Notes: generated from the letters alone by a model not told the origin. DNA of 64,000 nucleotides from Brevinematales bacterium (GCA_020059465.1 JAGVBZ010000020.1:62001-126000); one strand, 5' to 3'; shown: positions 25,293-34,595, counted from the stretch's first letter. Numbers and translations: made by a program.

Positions 25293-25770
25293 CATTATTC
25301 CTCCGTTTTTCATACTCCGCCCACCGGAACGTAAACCCGTAACCGAAAATTGCGTACGGCGCGGGCAGAATCATTGTAAGCGACCATACGAACACCCAGA
25401 ACGTCGAATTCCATGAGGAACGGTATATCACATAAGCTTCGACGATGCAGAAAATAAATAAAAACACTTTCCAAAACATGGGGAAAAATATTTCCTTCTT
25501 GAAACCCGCGCCGAATATGCCGATCAGCGCGATGATATCGACGATTAAGATGACCGCATACTCGGGAATAGAATAGGTGTAACGCGGGATATCGGGTTCT
25601 GCCGGTACTATAGAACCGTTGGTCTGCCCGGCCGCTAAGGTCTCGGCGTTGGCCGTGAAATTCGTACCCGATGGGGCTGCCCCCGCCGGGACGGGAAAAT
25701 TCATGAAACCGCGGAGAATCGTGATCAGCAGATAAAAAACGAAATAGACCTGAATAATGTTTAAACGCAT
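25279..25770 (-). CDS. Small membrane protein of unknown function
   Basis: The protein has 163 residues with about four hydrophobic helices (residues 5-22, 72-92, 96-115, 124-148). A loop of some 45 residues rich in Ala/Gly/Thr after the first helix is probably extracytoplasmic. The positively charged C-terminus (EYEKRRNN) is likely cytoplasmic. It lies seven bases after the nucleotidyltransferase stop and overlaps thiC, so it is part of the same operon. No family is recognised. Confidence 0.6.
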   Translation of the reverse strand: MRLNIIQVYFVFYLLITILRGFMNFPVPAGAAPSGTNFTANAETLAAGQTNGSIVPAEPDIPRYTYSIPEYAVILIVDIIALIGIFGAGFKKEIFFPMFWKVFLFIFCIVEAYVIYRSSWNSTFWVFVWSLTMILPAPYAIFGYGFTFRWAEYEKRRNNDDSD

Positions 25771-25777
25771 GATACCC

Positions 25778-26761
25778 TCAATCGGATGTGGTGATTTCTG
25801 AGTGCGGGCCGATATTGTATTCCTGCGAGGATGCCCGCAGATATGCCTCGTCTCCGATCAGCGAACTATCGAGAATAGTGTTCTCCACCCTGCTCTCTTT
25901 TCCGATGATCGTGTTTTTTATAATCGAATCCCGCACGATAGAACCTTCCGATATCGAGACGTTGGGGCCGACTATCGAATTTTCGACCGCCACATCCTTT
26001 CCGAGGAAAACAGGCGGGATGATTATGCTGCCGGGCATCCGGTCGTTGGTGGCGTGACGGTTGAGCATGATCTTGTTCGTATCGAGCAGAGAGTTCTTAT
26101 CCCCGCAATCGTACCATTCGTACACCTCGAATGTCTGGAACTTCTCGCCGCCGTACATCATATTCTTCATCGCGTCGGTAAGCTGGTACTCGTTACGGGT
26201 CTGTATTTTTTCCTTGATGAGGTACTCGACCGCCGTGAATAGGCGGTAGGCGCTTTTAAAGTAGTAGATGCCCGCGATTGCGAGTTTGGACGGCGGGCGC
26301 TCCGGCTTTTCGAGCATATTGGTGACAAACCCCTCGGCGTCGGTCATCAGCACCCCGAATTTACGCGGGTCTTCCACTTCCAATGCGCCGATTCGATTAT
26401 ATGGGGATTTGATAGCGGCGAGGATGTCCGTATTGAATATGATATCGCCGAGCACGACAAGAATATCCTCGTCCTTATCAAACGCTTTTTTACTCTGGTA
26501 GATCGCGTGCCCCAAGCCGTTGTACTCCCGTTGGCGCATGAAGCTCATCGGGAAACTGTAATGACCCTCGAGATGGTCGCGGATCTGCTCCCCGAGGTGC
26601 CCGATGATGAAGATCATCTCGGAAAAATCGAGGGTCTGAAGCTGTTCTATGATATATTGAATGATCGGCTTGCCCGCGACACGGATCAGGGCCTTGGGTA
26701 TGGTATGGGTATGCGGCCAGAGACGGCTTCCTTTTCCCGCCACCGGCATGACAATTTTCAT
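25778..26761 (-). CDS. Sugar-1-phosphate nucleotidyltransferase with left-handed beta-helix tail
   Basis: The protein has 327 residues. The N-terminal nucleotidyltransferase motif is PVAGKGSRLWPHTHTIPKAL (about 6-25, G-x-G-x-R-L...K). GHLGEQI, YNGLGHAIYQ, LGDIIF and EVEDPRKFGVL follow. The C-terminus (about 245-320) has hexapeptide-like repeats (VAVENSIVGPNVSISEGSIV). It resembles glucose-1-phosphate thymidylyl- or uridylyltransferases that make dTDP/UDP-sugars for surface glycans. The substrate nucleotide is not certain. Confidence 0.85.
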   Translation of the reverse strand: MKIVMPVAGKGSRLWPHTHTIPKALIRVAGKPIIQYIIEQLQTLDFSEMIFIIGHLGEQIRDHLEGHYSFPMSFMRQREYNGLGHAIYQSKKAFDKDEDILVVLGDIIFNTDILAAIKSPYNRIGALEVEDPRKFGVLMTDAEGFVTNMLEKPERPPSKLAIAGIYYFKSAYRLFTAVEYLIKEKIQTRNEYQLTDAMKNMMYGGEKFQTFEVYEWYDCGDKNSLLDTNKIMLNRHATNDRMPGSIIIPPVFLGKDVAVENSIVGPNVSISEGSIVRDSIIKNTIIGKESRVENTILDSSLIGDEAYLRASSQEYNIGPHSEITTSD

Positions 26762-26875
26762 AGTTTCCCCCTATGGGTTCGGATGAGTTTCATTTTATTA
26801 TAGAGCGGGAGCGTAAGAAAATCAAGAGATATTTGAAAGAAAAGGATGAATTATCGGAGGGGGAAGCCGCGATGA

Positions 26876-28690
26876 CTAAGCGACGGTATCGTCCTGTTCG
26901 GCAGAGTTTAGCTGGAAGCAGAATTTCGAACCCTCGCCGGGAACCGATTCGACCCATATCCTGCCGCCGTGCCGCTCGATGATCCGTTTGCAGATGGACA
27001 GTCCGATACCGAGGCCGGGGATATTGTCGCGCGAATGCAGGCGGCGGAACATCGAGAAAATCAATTCCTTATTTTTCGGGTCGATACCCATACCGTTATC
27101 CTCGACGCATATCATGATCCGGGTGTTCTCGCGGACGGAGGATATTTTTATTTTCAGCGGCCGGTCGGGATCACGGTATTTGATGGCGTTATTGATCAGG
27201 TTCTGCAACACCTCGCCGATCTGGCTTTTATCCCCGAGCACGGACGGTATTTCCGAATAATCGATTTCAGGGCGGTATTTCTCAAACGCCGCGCTTAAAT
27301 CCATCAGGGTTGTTTTCAGGACTTGGTTCATATCGACGGGGGATAATTGTATTTCATCCGAAGTGGCGCGCGAAAACTTCAGAATCCCGTCGATCAGGTC
27401 GTTCATCCGTTTCGAGCCGTCCGCAATAAAGTTTAGAATTTCCGCCGCTTCCGGATCGTCGCCCAATTTATTATCCAAATAATTTCTTAGAAGCATGATG
27501 TATCCGGAAATTACCGTTAACGGTTCCCGAAGATCGTGCGACGCCATGAAGGCGAAATCGTGAAGATCGCGATTCGATTCTTTCAGCTTATCCAACGTTC
27601 TTTCAAGCTGGCTGTTCAGGCTTTCCATCACCTGCATCGCCTGAAGATCGTGCCCGATGAGCAGGGTGTTCATGATCTCATTCCTTTTATTCAAAATCCG
27701 CGAGCATACAAAACTATAGGGCAGATTTAAGGAGTTTTCCGTAATCAGATTTATTTCAAAATTGAATATATCTAAATCAGGGGAAAACAACCAGTTCAGG
27801 AACATGGAAAAGTCCTGATTTTTATTCAGGACGACCGAATCGAATTTTTTACCGGCAATCTGCCCGGCAGATTGCCCGATCGTATTGATGAACGACGGAT
27901 TGGCCATCAGAATATTTCCTTCTTTATCGAGAAGGATGACAATATCCTGAATATCGTTTATGATCCGGTCAATAGTTTGAGGGTACGGCAGGGGGAGAAG
28001 ATTCAGCCGTTTTACCACCAGCCAGATATAAACGGACCATGTCATCGCGAAAACCGGCATTACGGTTGTAATGATCGGATCGATGAAATAAAAGACGACA
28101 TCCCAGAAAACCGCGGAACTCCAGAGAATAAACATAAAAAGCATAAAATACAATATGTTCCGCTTTATTTTTTTTTCTTTATTCTTTCTGTACCAGCCGA
28201 ATAAAAGGAAATACGAGAAAAAAATATCATAGAGAAAAGTGTATAATATCAAAACCCAGAATATTACCGGATAATGCTCAGACATAACAGAAAAAATATT
28301 GTTAGAAAAAAGGGCGGGCGGATACAGAAAAGTAAACACGCCGTTTAACACTGAAATGAGAGTGGGAAGTATGAAAACCAGACTCATTATTACAGACCGC
28401 TTTATTTTGGAGAAGGCTCCGGTTAAAATGATAATAAAATCGAGAAAAAACGCGGGCGAGAAGAGTAAACCTATCATGGCGATGATAAAGAGATAACGGA
28501 CCGGATAATGATCTGCGGGCATCATAAAAATCAGCCCGAACGCAAGGGCGAACAGGGCATTACTGAAAAAGAAATTTCTTAACGCCCGTATCAGAATCAG
28601 ATTCTTGTATTCGGAAAACATTCTCAAAAATAGATACAAGCTCACGAAACCGGATACAAACGATAACGCGGCAAGAATCATTTTATCCAT
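26876..28690 (-). CDS. Orphan membrane histidine kinase with PAS domain
   Basis: The protein has 604 residues. About seven or eight transmembrane helices (1-235) resemble the 7TM N-terminal sensor of some kinases. A PAS domain follows (DIVILLDKEGNILMANPSF, about 250-350), then a coiled coil, HisKA with ASHDLREPLTVISGY (phospho-His about 385), and HATPase with LINNAIKYRD (N box), EDNGMGIDP (G1) and GLGIGLSICKRI (G2). No response regulator is adjacent. The stimulus is unknown. Confidence 0.88.
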   Translation of the reverse strand: MDKMILAALSFVSGFVSLYLFLRMFSEYKNLILIRALRNFFFSNALFALAFGLIFMMPADHYPVRYLFIIAMIGLLFSPAFFLDFIIILTGAFSKIKRSVIMSLVFILPTLISVLNGVFTFLYPPALFSNNIFSVMSEHYPVIFWVLILYTFLYDIFFSYFLLFGWYRKNKEKKIKRNILYFMLFMFILWSSAVFWDVVFYFIDPIITTVMPVFAMTWSVYIWLVVKRLNLLPLPYPQTIDRIINDIQDIVILLDKEGNILMANPSFINTIGQSAGQIAGKKFDSVVLNKNQDFSMFLNWLFSPDLDIFNFEINLITENSLNLPYSFVCSRILNKRNEIMNTLLIGHDLQAMQVMESLNSQLERTLDKLKESNRDLHDFAFMASHDLREPLTVISGYIMLLRNYLDNKLGDDPEAAEILNFIADGSKRMNDLIDGILKFSRATSDEIQLSPVDMNQVLKTTLMDLSAAFEKYRPEIDYSEIPSVLGDKSQIGEVLQNLINNAIKYRDPDRPLKIKISSVRENTRIMICVEDNGMGIDPKNKELIFSMFRRLHSRDNIPGLGIGLSICKRIIERHGGRIWVESVPGEGSKFCFQLNSAEQDDTVA

Positions 28691-28722
28691 ATAATAAACA
28701 CCCCGGATATATCAAAAACGTT

Positions 28723-29985
28723 TTATCTGATCTGCCCGCCCCCGTAAATTACCCATTTTTCTGTTGTCAATCCGTCGAGACCCATCGGCCCGCGCACATG
28801 CAGTTTCTGCGTGGATATCCCCACCTCCGCGCCCAGCCCGAACTCGCCGCCGTCGGTAAAACGAGTCGACGCGTTGGCGTAAACCGCCGCCGAATCCACC
28901 CGTTCGAGAAACATCTGGACATTATCGTAGTCCTCGCTGACTATCGCGTCGGAATGGTGCGAACCGTAACGGTTGATATGATCGATAGCATCGGCGGTAT
29001 CCTTCACCACGCGCGCGGAGATAATATAGTCCAGATACTCGGTAGTCCAGTCCGCCTCGACCGCCTCGGGCAGTCCGGCGGGAAGCCCGTCGATATGTTT
29101 CGCGCTCTTCTTATCGATACGTACCTCGACTTTATTTCTAATCAGCGCCTTAATTAGCTGAAGCGCATAGGGATAGTCCTTATGGATCAGGAGAGTCTCG
29201 GCGGCGTTGCAGACCGACGGGCGCGACACCTTCGCGTTGACTGTGATCGCCTCGGCCTTCGCCTTATCGGCGGACTTGTCGACATAGACATGACAGACGC
29301 CCTTGTCGTGCTTGATGACGGGTATCCGTGACGCCTCGACTACCGCGCGGATCAGGCTTTCGCCGCCACGGGGTATAACAAGGTCTATGTACTGGTCGAG
29401 TTTCAATAGTATGTTGACTATTTCATGCTCGGTGCGGTCGACCAGTTGGACGGCGTCGCGGGGGAATTTCACCGCTTCGAGCGCCTCGCGGATCGATCCG
29501 GCGATCGCCTGGTTCGAGTTGACCGCTTCCTTACCGCCGCGCAGGATGACCGTGTTGCCGGACTTCAGGGTGAGCGCGGCCGCGTCGCTTGTGACATTCG
29601 GGCGCGATTCGTAGATCATTGCCACCACCCCGATAGGGACACGCACCTTCTGGATCTTCAGCCCGTTGGGGCGTTTGGTAATCATATTCCCGCTGCCCAC
29701 AGGGTCGGGGAGCGCGATTATTTCGCGGATTGCCTGTATCATCCCGTCGATACGCTTATCGTTCAGGGTCAGCCGGTCGATATACGCCGTATTTTTACCC
29801 TGCGAACCGGCGAACTCAAGGTCTTTTTTATTGACGTCAATAATATAAGCGCGGTGGTCGTTGATACTGTCTGCCATCGCCTTGAGAGCGGTGTTTTTCT
29901 CGGTCGTGCTCTTGCCGGCGACCTCGTAGACCACATCCTTCGCGCGCTTTGCGATACCCTCGGCGTATTCCTGAAAGCCGTTCAT
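28723..29985 (-). CDS. proA: Glutamate-5-semialdehyde dehydrogenase (proline biosynthesis)
   Basis: The protein has 420 residues, full length for ProA. Visible are PIGVVAMIYESRPNVTSDAAAL (about 112-133), LRGGKEAVNSN, VIPRGGESLI and the catalytic cysteine in KVSRPSVCNAAETLL (about 255-269). The C-terminus GPMGLDGLTTEKWVIYG is typical. It reduces gamma-glutamyl phosphate to the semialdehyde. ProB is not in the adjacent region. The gene stands alone between the kinase and a repeat-bearing spacer. Confidence 0.95.
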   Translation of the reverse strand: MNGFQEYAEGIAKRAKDVVYEVAGKSTTEKNTALKAMADSINDHRAYIIDVNKKDLEFAGSQGKNTAYIDRLTLNDKRIDGMIQAIREIIALPDPVGSGNMITKRPNGLKIQKVRVPIGVVAMIYESRPNVTSDAAALTLKSGNTVILRGGKEAVNSNQAIAGSIREALEAVKFPRDAVQLVDRTEHEIVNILLKLDQYIDLVIPRGGESLIRAVVEASRIPVIKHDKGVCHVYVDKSADKAKAEAITVNAKVSRPSVCNAAETLLIHKDYPYALQLIKALIRNKVEVRIDKKSAKHIDGLPAGLPEAVEADWTTEYLDYIISARVVKDTADAIDHINRYGSHHSDAIVSEDYDNVQMFLERVDSAAVYANASTRFTDGGEFGLGAEVGISTQKLHVRGPMGLDGLTTEKWVIYGGGQIR

Positions 29986-30308
29986 GAAAAATCTCCCGAC
30001 ATTCGTTAAAATATTGTAAAACAGTGGGGATAATATATCAAGTTGCGGGAGGTTCGGCTCTTCGGCTTCGCCCCCGCTAAGCGAAGACAGGTACAGTGTC
30101 CGGTTTCAGTAATATGAATTGGTATTCCGCCGCATACAGTCCTAGGGCATTGCAAGGGGCGACAAACTTTTCATGCTGTTCCCTATTCCGCGCGTGACCG
30201 GGCTGTTATCGGACACCGGTACGGAAAAGTTTGTCTGTGCTGATAGAACTAGGTTTCAGACATCGAGTTACTGCGCGAAAGGCTGTGTGTCGGGATGTCC
30301 GGCGAATA
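29986..30308. other. Gene-free spacer with a 12-bp inverted repeat
   Basis: No gene is supported in these 320 bases. GACAAACTTTTC (30161-30172) and GAAAAGTTTGTC (30224-30235) form a perfect 12-bp inverted pair enclosing 51 bases. A shorter GTGTCCG/CGGACAC pair links about 30098 with 30210. The origin is unknown; it may be a degraded repeat element. Confidence 0.5.
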
Positions 30309-31289
30309 CTACTCCTTAAACCGCATGATCTGATCGGCGCCGAACTCCCATTCCGGGGTGACGAGCGTGCTGCCGAATTCAGTGGAGTACCACGGCAGGC
30401 CGCCGTACGCGCCCGAAGGGTTCTTCAGGACATGCATCTCCTGGGCGGGCATATAGCTCTGCGCGAGCATAAAGATGACCTGCCCGGCGGCGTTCTTCGC
30501 CATATCGACGACGATGATCGTATGCCCCGGCGAGCCGGACTTGATGAAGAGGTCGCCGATCCTGAGATTGGCGGGCTTATCGACCGGTACGAGCATCCGT
30601 TTCAGGGAAATCGTGCTCGCGTAATTGAAAACTGTCTGCATGTAGAGTTTGAACGATTTATACCCTTTACCGGCGGACGACGACTCGATCCATTGGACGT
30701 TATTGCCGGAGACCTTGATCCCGTAACCGCTCATCCATTTCGAGTATAGCGCGTCGAAACCGCTCACGAAATAAAAGCGGATCTTCGAAAATTGGCTTTT
30801 GGAATAATGGTACTCCGCCTTCAGACGCATGATGGCATCGGCGCACTGCTGTAAATCCTTATTCCCGACATCCATATCGATTACCGCGTAATGCGCGTCC
30901 TGGTTATCCTTGAGTTTACCGTTGTAGAGATAGACCTGCGACCCCTTGGGCTTCAGGGGGAGATAACGGAGCCATTCGGCGAACGAGCCGGGTTCGACCG
31001 GGATACGCTGGTAATCCGGAGGAAGCTGAATATCCGCGATACGGTATACCATATCCTTATCCGGGAGCATCCATGAATAGACCGGCAATTTCATCGATTT
31101 TGGAGTATCCTTGACTTCTTCCTCGGGATACGGCAGCAAATCAGGCAGCCGTTCGTCGACCATCGCGCCCTGAACGGAATTGCCGGCGGATGACGGCACT
31201 GTCGCGACTGAAATCCCGACTATTGCGCCTATACCCAGAATAATAAAAACAATCAGCAAGCCGTGTTTTTTCATGAATCCTTCGTTCAT
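30309..31289 (-). CDS. DUF4846-family secreted or membrane-anchored protein
   Basis: The protein has 326 residues. An N-terminal hydrophobic anchor (about 8-30, LLIVFIILGIGAIVGI) is followed by an exported domain with PPDYQRIPVEPGSFAEWLRYLPL (about 94-116), QVYLYNGKLK, DMDVGNKDLQQCADAIMRLKAEYHYS, LRIGDLFIKSGSPGHTIIVVDMA and AQSYMPAQEMHVLKNP. I recognise these as the DUF4846 pattern. The Gly-rich SGSPGHTIIVVD strand resembles NlpC/P60-like folds, but a catalytic set is not certain. The alternative start at residue 6 (MKKH) is possible. Confidence 0.75.
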   Translation of the reverse strand: MNEGFMKKHGLLIVFIILGIGAIVGISVATVPSSAGNSVQGAMVDERLPDLLPYPEEEVKDTPKSMKLPVYSWMLPDKDMVYRIADIQLPPDYQRIPVEPGSFAEWLRYLPLKPKGSQVYLYNGKLKDNQDAHYAVIDMDVGNKDLQQCADAIMRLKAEYHYSKSQFSKIRFYFVSGFDALYSKWMSGYGIKVSGNNVQWIESSSAGKGYKSFKLYMQTVFNYASTISLKRMLVPVDKPANLRIGDLFIKSGSPGHTIIVVDMAKNAAGQVIFMLAQSYMPAQEMHVLKNPSGAYGGLPWYSTEFGSTLVTPEWEFGADQIMRFKE

Positions 31290-31401
31290 TCCTTTCCCCT
31301 TTTTTTATAAATGATCTTTCGAATATTCAAGATTTCCTCCGGTAAAACTACCCCGATACTGTGCTTTATGCTATAATAATTATATTACCAGAGGCAAATA
31401 A

Positions 31402-32304
31402 ATGACAGTAGTATCGCTTGGGGTATTTCTCGGCGCGCTCCTCTCGGGATTCGCGTCCATTCTCCTCAGCTTTTTTATCTATCTTAAGTATCGAAAGTTA
31501 GCGATATTATTTTATATTTTTTTCCTGATTTCTTTATTTTTTATCATACTTTATTTCTTTTTTCACCTTTTCGGGGGAATCGCGACCGCCGACGGTGTAA
31601 AACGTGACGAGGGTTTCTTGGATATTATTCAGTTTATCGGGTCTCTCGGATTTATCGCGGTCGCACCGTACTTTTATCATTTTATCATAGGGCTTCGGCT
31701 CACACGTGTAAAAATCATTATCTGGACAGGGTTCGATATTGCGGTGCTTGTCTGCGCGGTAATTTACTATATCACGCGGATCCCGGAAATCGGGTACTAT
31801 ATCCTTGCCCCGTCGATGGCGCTGACGATCGTGTACGGTCTGTACATTGTATTGCGGAATCTGCACGCTGTCGCGGATAAACGCCTCTCCACCGCGTTGA
31901 AAACATTCCTGTGGGTCGGCGCGGGATTTTTCCCCCTCATCCTCCTCGATATGCTCGACACCCGGATATTCGGTATAACGATTTTCCCGTCGGGATTCTT
32001 CGCGCTTCCGCTGTACTATCTGGTACTGAATATTCTGAGTATTATATTTACGATGGTCTATTTCAACAGGCCGGCGTATCTCCAAAACGGCAGACTGACG
32101 GAGTTTTTCACCGGGGAGTACGGGATCACATCACGCGAAGGGGAAATCATTGTGCTTCTGCTCGACGGCGGCAGCAACCGCGAGATCGGCGAAAAACTCT
32201 TCATATCCTATAAAACGGTCGAAAACCATATCTACAGTATCTACCAGAAAACCGGCGTCAAAAACCGTATCGAACTTTTCAACCTCATCCTCTCAAACCG
32301 TTAA
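31402..32304 (+). CDS. Membrane-bound LuxR-type regulator (copy 1)
   Basis: The protein has 300 residues. About seven hydrophobic helices fill residues 5-225. The C-terminal 65 residues are a GerE/LuxR helix-turn-helix (ITSREGEIIVLLLDGGSNREIG, FISYKTVENHIYSIYQKTGVKNRIELFNLI). No receiver domain is present, so the membrane part is probably the sensor. TATAAT (31372-31377) precedes it. Two related proteins lie at 37396 and 38462. The flavodoxin promoter with paired boxes follows directly, which makes this protein a candidate activator for it. Confidence 0.8.
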   Translation: MTVVSLGVFLGALLSGFASILLSFFIYLKYRKLAILFYIFFLISLFFIILYFFFHLFGGIATADGVKRDEGFLDIIQFIGSLGFIAVAPYFYHFIIGLRLTRVKIIIWTGFDIAVLVCAVIYYITRIPEIGYYILAPSMALTIVYGLYIVLRNLHAVADKRLSTALKTFLWVGAGFFPLILLDMLDTRIFGITIFPSGFFALPLYYLVLNILSIIFTMVYFNRPAYLQNGRLTEFFTGEYGITSREGEIIVLLLDGGSNREIGEKLFISYKTVENHIYSIYQKTGVKNRIELFNLILSNR

Positions 32305-32306
32305 AA

Positions 32307-32356
32307 TGAGGGGAATCCCCTATGCCTTTTCCCGCTAATTGAGGGGAAATCCCTAT
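32307..32356 (+). promoter_or_regulatory. Two direct-repeat palindromic boxes upstream of flavodoxin promoter
   Basis: TGAGGGGAATCCCCTAT (32307-32323) and TGAGGGGAAATCCCTAT (32340-32356) are 33 bases apart, close to three helical turns. The second box ends where the flavodoxin -35 begins. The spacing and position fit binding sites for an activator, perhaps the LuxR-type protein encoded just upstream. The repeat is seen; the binding protein is inference. Confidence 0.6.
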
Positions 32357-32384
32357 TGTAAACCGTTTCTCTCATCCGTATAAT
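32356..32384 (+). promoter_or_regulatory. Promoter of flavodoxin operon
   Basis: TATAAT (32379-32384) has a weak -35 TTGTAA (32356-32361) at 17-base spacing, a layout typical of an activator-dependent promoter. The ATG is 26 bases downstream. Confidence 0.55.
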
Positions 32385-32409
32385 AACCTGTACGATGAAG
32401 GAGAGAAAT

Positions 32410-32886
32410 ATGAAAATATTGACGGTCTATTACAGCTATGACGGGAATACGCGGTTTATCGCCGAGACTATCGCGAACGAACTGAACGCGGATATCATGG
32501 AGTTGAAGCCCGTGAAGGAAATGAAGTCGAAGGGCTTTCTCAAGTATGTCTGGGGCGGGGCGATGGTGGCGATGAAGCGGAAGCCCCGGCTTCTGCCGTT
32601 CGATAAAAATCCCGCCGACTATGACCTGATTATTATCGGGACTCCGGTGTGGAATTCCACGATGGCGCCTCCGGTCAGGTCGTTCCTCGACAACTGCAGC
32701 TCCGCCGTGAAACGCGCGGCGCTGTTCTGCTGTTATTCCGGCGGGGTAAGTAAAACGTTCGCGGAAATGAAGGAATTATTGGGGAAATGCATAGCCGCCG
32801 GGGAGCAGGGGTTTTTGGACCCGCTCGGACATAACGAGTCCGATTCGTCGAAAGCCGCCCGCGGATGGGCGAAATCGTTAATATGA
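32410..32886 (+). CDS. Flavodoxin-family protein
   Basis: The protein has 158 residues. The FMN phosphate loop is YYSYDGNTRFIAETIA (about 6-21), the second loop is IIIGTPVWNSTMAPPVRSFLD (about 78-98), and CCYSGGVSKTFAEM is the third. This is a complete flavodoxin fold. The ATG with AAGGAG six bases upstream is preferred over one 15 bases earlier. Its last 58 bases are duplicated at 34756-34813 directly before the 4Fe-4S membrane protein, so these two genes were probably adjacent originally. Confidence 0.85.
   Translation: MKILTVYYSYDGNTRFIAETIANELNADIMELKPVKEMKSKGFLKYVWGGAMVAMKRKPRLLPFDKNPADYDLIIIGTPVWNSTMAPPVRSFLDNCSSAVKRAALFCCYSGGVSKTFAEMKELLGKCIAAGEQGFLDPLGHNESDSSKAARGWAKSLI
32820..32877 (+). 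repeat. 58-bp direct repeat, left copy (flavodoxin 3' end)
   Basis: This segment differs by one base from 34756-34813. It encodes the last residues of the flavodoxin and marks the left border of the inserted hydrolase and barrel genes. Confidence 0.9.
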
Positions 32887-32900
32887 TTAGGAGGAATATT

Positions 32901-33875
32901 ATGATAAAACTGAGTACGGTTCTGTTAATCACGATATGCTTAACAGCCTCATGTGCACCCGGGGTGTGTTTGAACGAATTCAGACTTGTGCCGCCGACGG
33001 TTGCCGAGGACCCGTCGCTGCCTTCTGTGACAATTCATGTATCAGGAAACGATCGGAAAGTCCATTTCCTGACATTCGGAAATCCCCTGCTTCCCCCTCT
33101 CTTTATTTTACACGGATCCTTATCTGATATGCGGCCGTATCTGCCGCTTGCGGTATTATCGAATAAATACTACTGTGTGATGTGGGATATGCGCGGAAAC
33201 GGATTATCGGAGCGGGTCGGTAAAAGCGAACTCACGTATGCCTCGATGGTAGAAGAGATCAAAGCCATGAAAAACATTTTCTCCCCGACCAATAAAATCA
33301 CCCTGCTCGGTCATTCATGGAGTGCGGTTTTTACAGCTTTGTATATCGGAAAATATCCCGCCGATGTCGAACAAGCGGTGTTATTGGAATCCATCGGGCT
33401 TCAATCTGATTCTATGAATAGTATGGAGAGCATCCTCAATCTTGCAACATCGGCTTATCTTGAAATGGCGTATTCGACAGACATACTTTCCCCCTCCACA
33501 CACGAGCTTCTTGATTTCAAGATGCTCGCCATGTTGAAAAGTGCAGTTCGGAACTTTTTTGTCGATAAGAACAACCTCCCCCCATGGCCGGTCTGGCGTG
33601 TCGGAGGTCTTGCTCTGATCGTTTGGGAATCTGAATGTATCTCCGACGGAAAGTATTTGTACGATTTTTCACATGGACTGATGTCCTATCCGGGAAGCGT
33701 ACTGCTTGTCGGTTCCGACCACAGTCCGATTGGTTATGATTTTCAGAATAAGTATAATAAAAACTTATTTTCCAACGCGACTGTTCTCATGATCTCTAAC
33801 TCAGGGCACCGCATCATTACGGAAAACTTTCAAGCCCTGTATGACGGATTGACCAATTTTTTAAATGAGTTTTAG
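32901..33875 (+). CDS. Alpha/beta-hydrolase lipoprotein
   Basis: The protein has 324 residues with lipobox LTASC (Cys about 16). The alpha/beta-hydrolase core shows LFILHGSLSDMRPYL (about 72-86), WDMRGNGLSERV (about 98-109), the nucleophile LLGHSWSAVFTALYIG (about 137-152), a late SDHSPIGYD and a terminal SNSGHRIITEN (His). The pattern resembles proline iminopeptidase or haloperoxidase-like hydrolases. An AGGAGG site lies seven bases upstream. It is in the 1.9 kb segment between the 58-bp repeats and is followed by the barrel gene after nine bases. Confidence 0.75.
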   Translation: MIKLSTVLLITICLTASCAPGVCLNEFRLVPPTVAEDPSLPSVTIHVSGNDRKVHFLTFGNPLLPPLFILHGSLSDMRPYLPLAVLSNKYYCVMWDMRGNGLSERVGKSELTYASMVEEIKAMKNIFSPTNKITLLGHSWSAVFTALYIGKYPADVEQAVLLESIGLQSDSMNSMESILNLATSAYLEMAYSTDILSPSTHELLDFKMLAMLKSAVRNFFVDKNNLPPWPVWRVGGLALIVWESECISDGKYLYDFSHGLMSYPGSVLLVGSDHSPIGYDFQNKYNKNLFSNATVLMISNSGHRIITENFQALYDGLTNFLNEF

Positions 33876-33884
33876 GAGAAAAAT

Positions 33885-34595
33885 ATGAAAGGAATTTTCC
33901 TCATCGTAATATCGGGTTTAGTGTTCATTTCCGTACCTGTATTCTCACAATCCCTATCCGACCCGCATCGTCTTGAAACAGGTTTTAACGCCTATTCCAT
34001 GCTTGCCTTGTTCCAAGGGTATTCTTACACCATTGATTTTTCAGATAGCGACTTGTTATCGTTGAGCGGAGTTATAGAAATTCCCGCCTTGCTCTGGCTC
34101 TCAAAAGGCTCGATTAATGGACTGAGAATCAAAGCCGGAGCGGAGTATAGTTATCGTTTTCCATTTTTGATGGAGGCCGGTATCGGGCTTTTTCCGACGT
34201 GTATGTTCCAGAGTCAGCTTCTCGGGTATTTCCAGACGTTAGGTGTGGAAGGCAGAATATTCGCAGGGATATTTTTGGCGAATACACATATCGGTGTTTT
34301 TGCAGATATTCAGTGTTCGCTTTTGACGTTTGTTCAGCTTTCAAGCTTTTCCCTGTCGGCGTTTGACGATCGAGTTCCGGGAAGTGTTCTCCCAACGGTA
34401 TCAGGGGTTATCACCTTGACGTCTTTTAATACTATCGTCGGGCTGTACGGTTATTTTGATATAGGAGGCGGAACAGTTCTGAAAACCGAACTCGGCATGA
34501 AATTCACTCCCAGTGAGTACGTCGATTTCGGCGGGGGGATGATGTTCGGTCTATTGCCGTTTCACTTAACCGTGTCGCTTTCGTACGGGATATGA
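33885..34595 (+). CDS. Outer-membrane beta-barrel-like protein
   Basis: The protein has 236 residues with a signal peptide (MKGIFLIVISGLVFISVPVFS). Alternating hydrophobic/polar strands with Gly/Ser turns end in LTVSLSYGI, as in outer-membrane barrels of this genome (compare the FGYGI end of the protein at 3459-4022). It is paired with the hydrolase lipoprotein inside the repeat-flanked insertion. No family is recognised. Confidence 0.6.
   Translation: MKGIFLIVISGLVFISVPVFSQSLSDPHRLETGFNAYSMLALFQGYSYTIDFSDSDLLSLSGVIEIPALLWLSKGSINGLRIKAGAEYSYRFPFLMEAGIGLFPTCMFQSQLLGYFQTLGVEGRIFAGIFLANTHIGVFADIQCSLLTFVQLSSFSLSAFDDRVPGSVLPTVSGVITLTSFNTIVGLYGYFDIGGGTVLKTELGMKFTPSEYVDFGGGMMFGLLPFHLTVSLSYGI

Noticed and set aside
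25293-25800. TPP riboswitch upstream of the thiC-like gene
   Set aside because: The gene is internal to an operon and overlaps the gene before it; no THI-box sequence was seen.
30097-30215. Extended foldback linking GTGTCCG and CGGACAC words
   Set aside because: Only seven bases pair and the distance is long; likely chance, so not listed as its own element.
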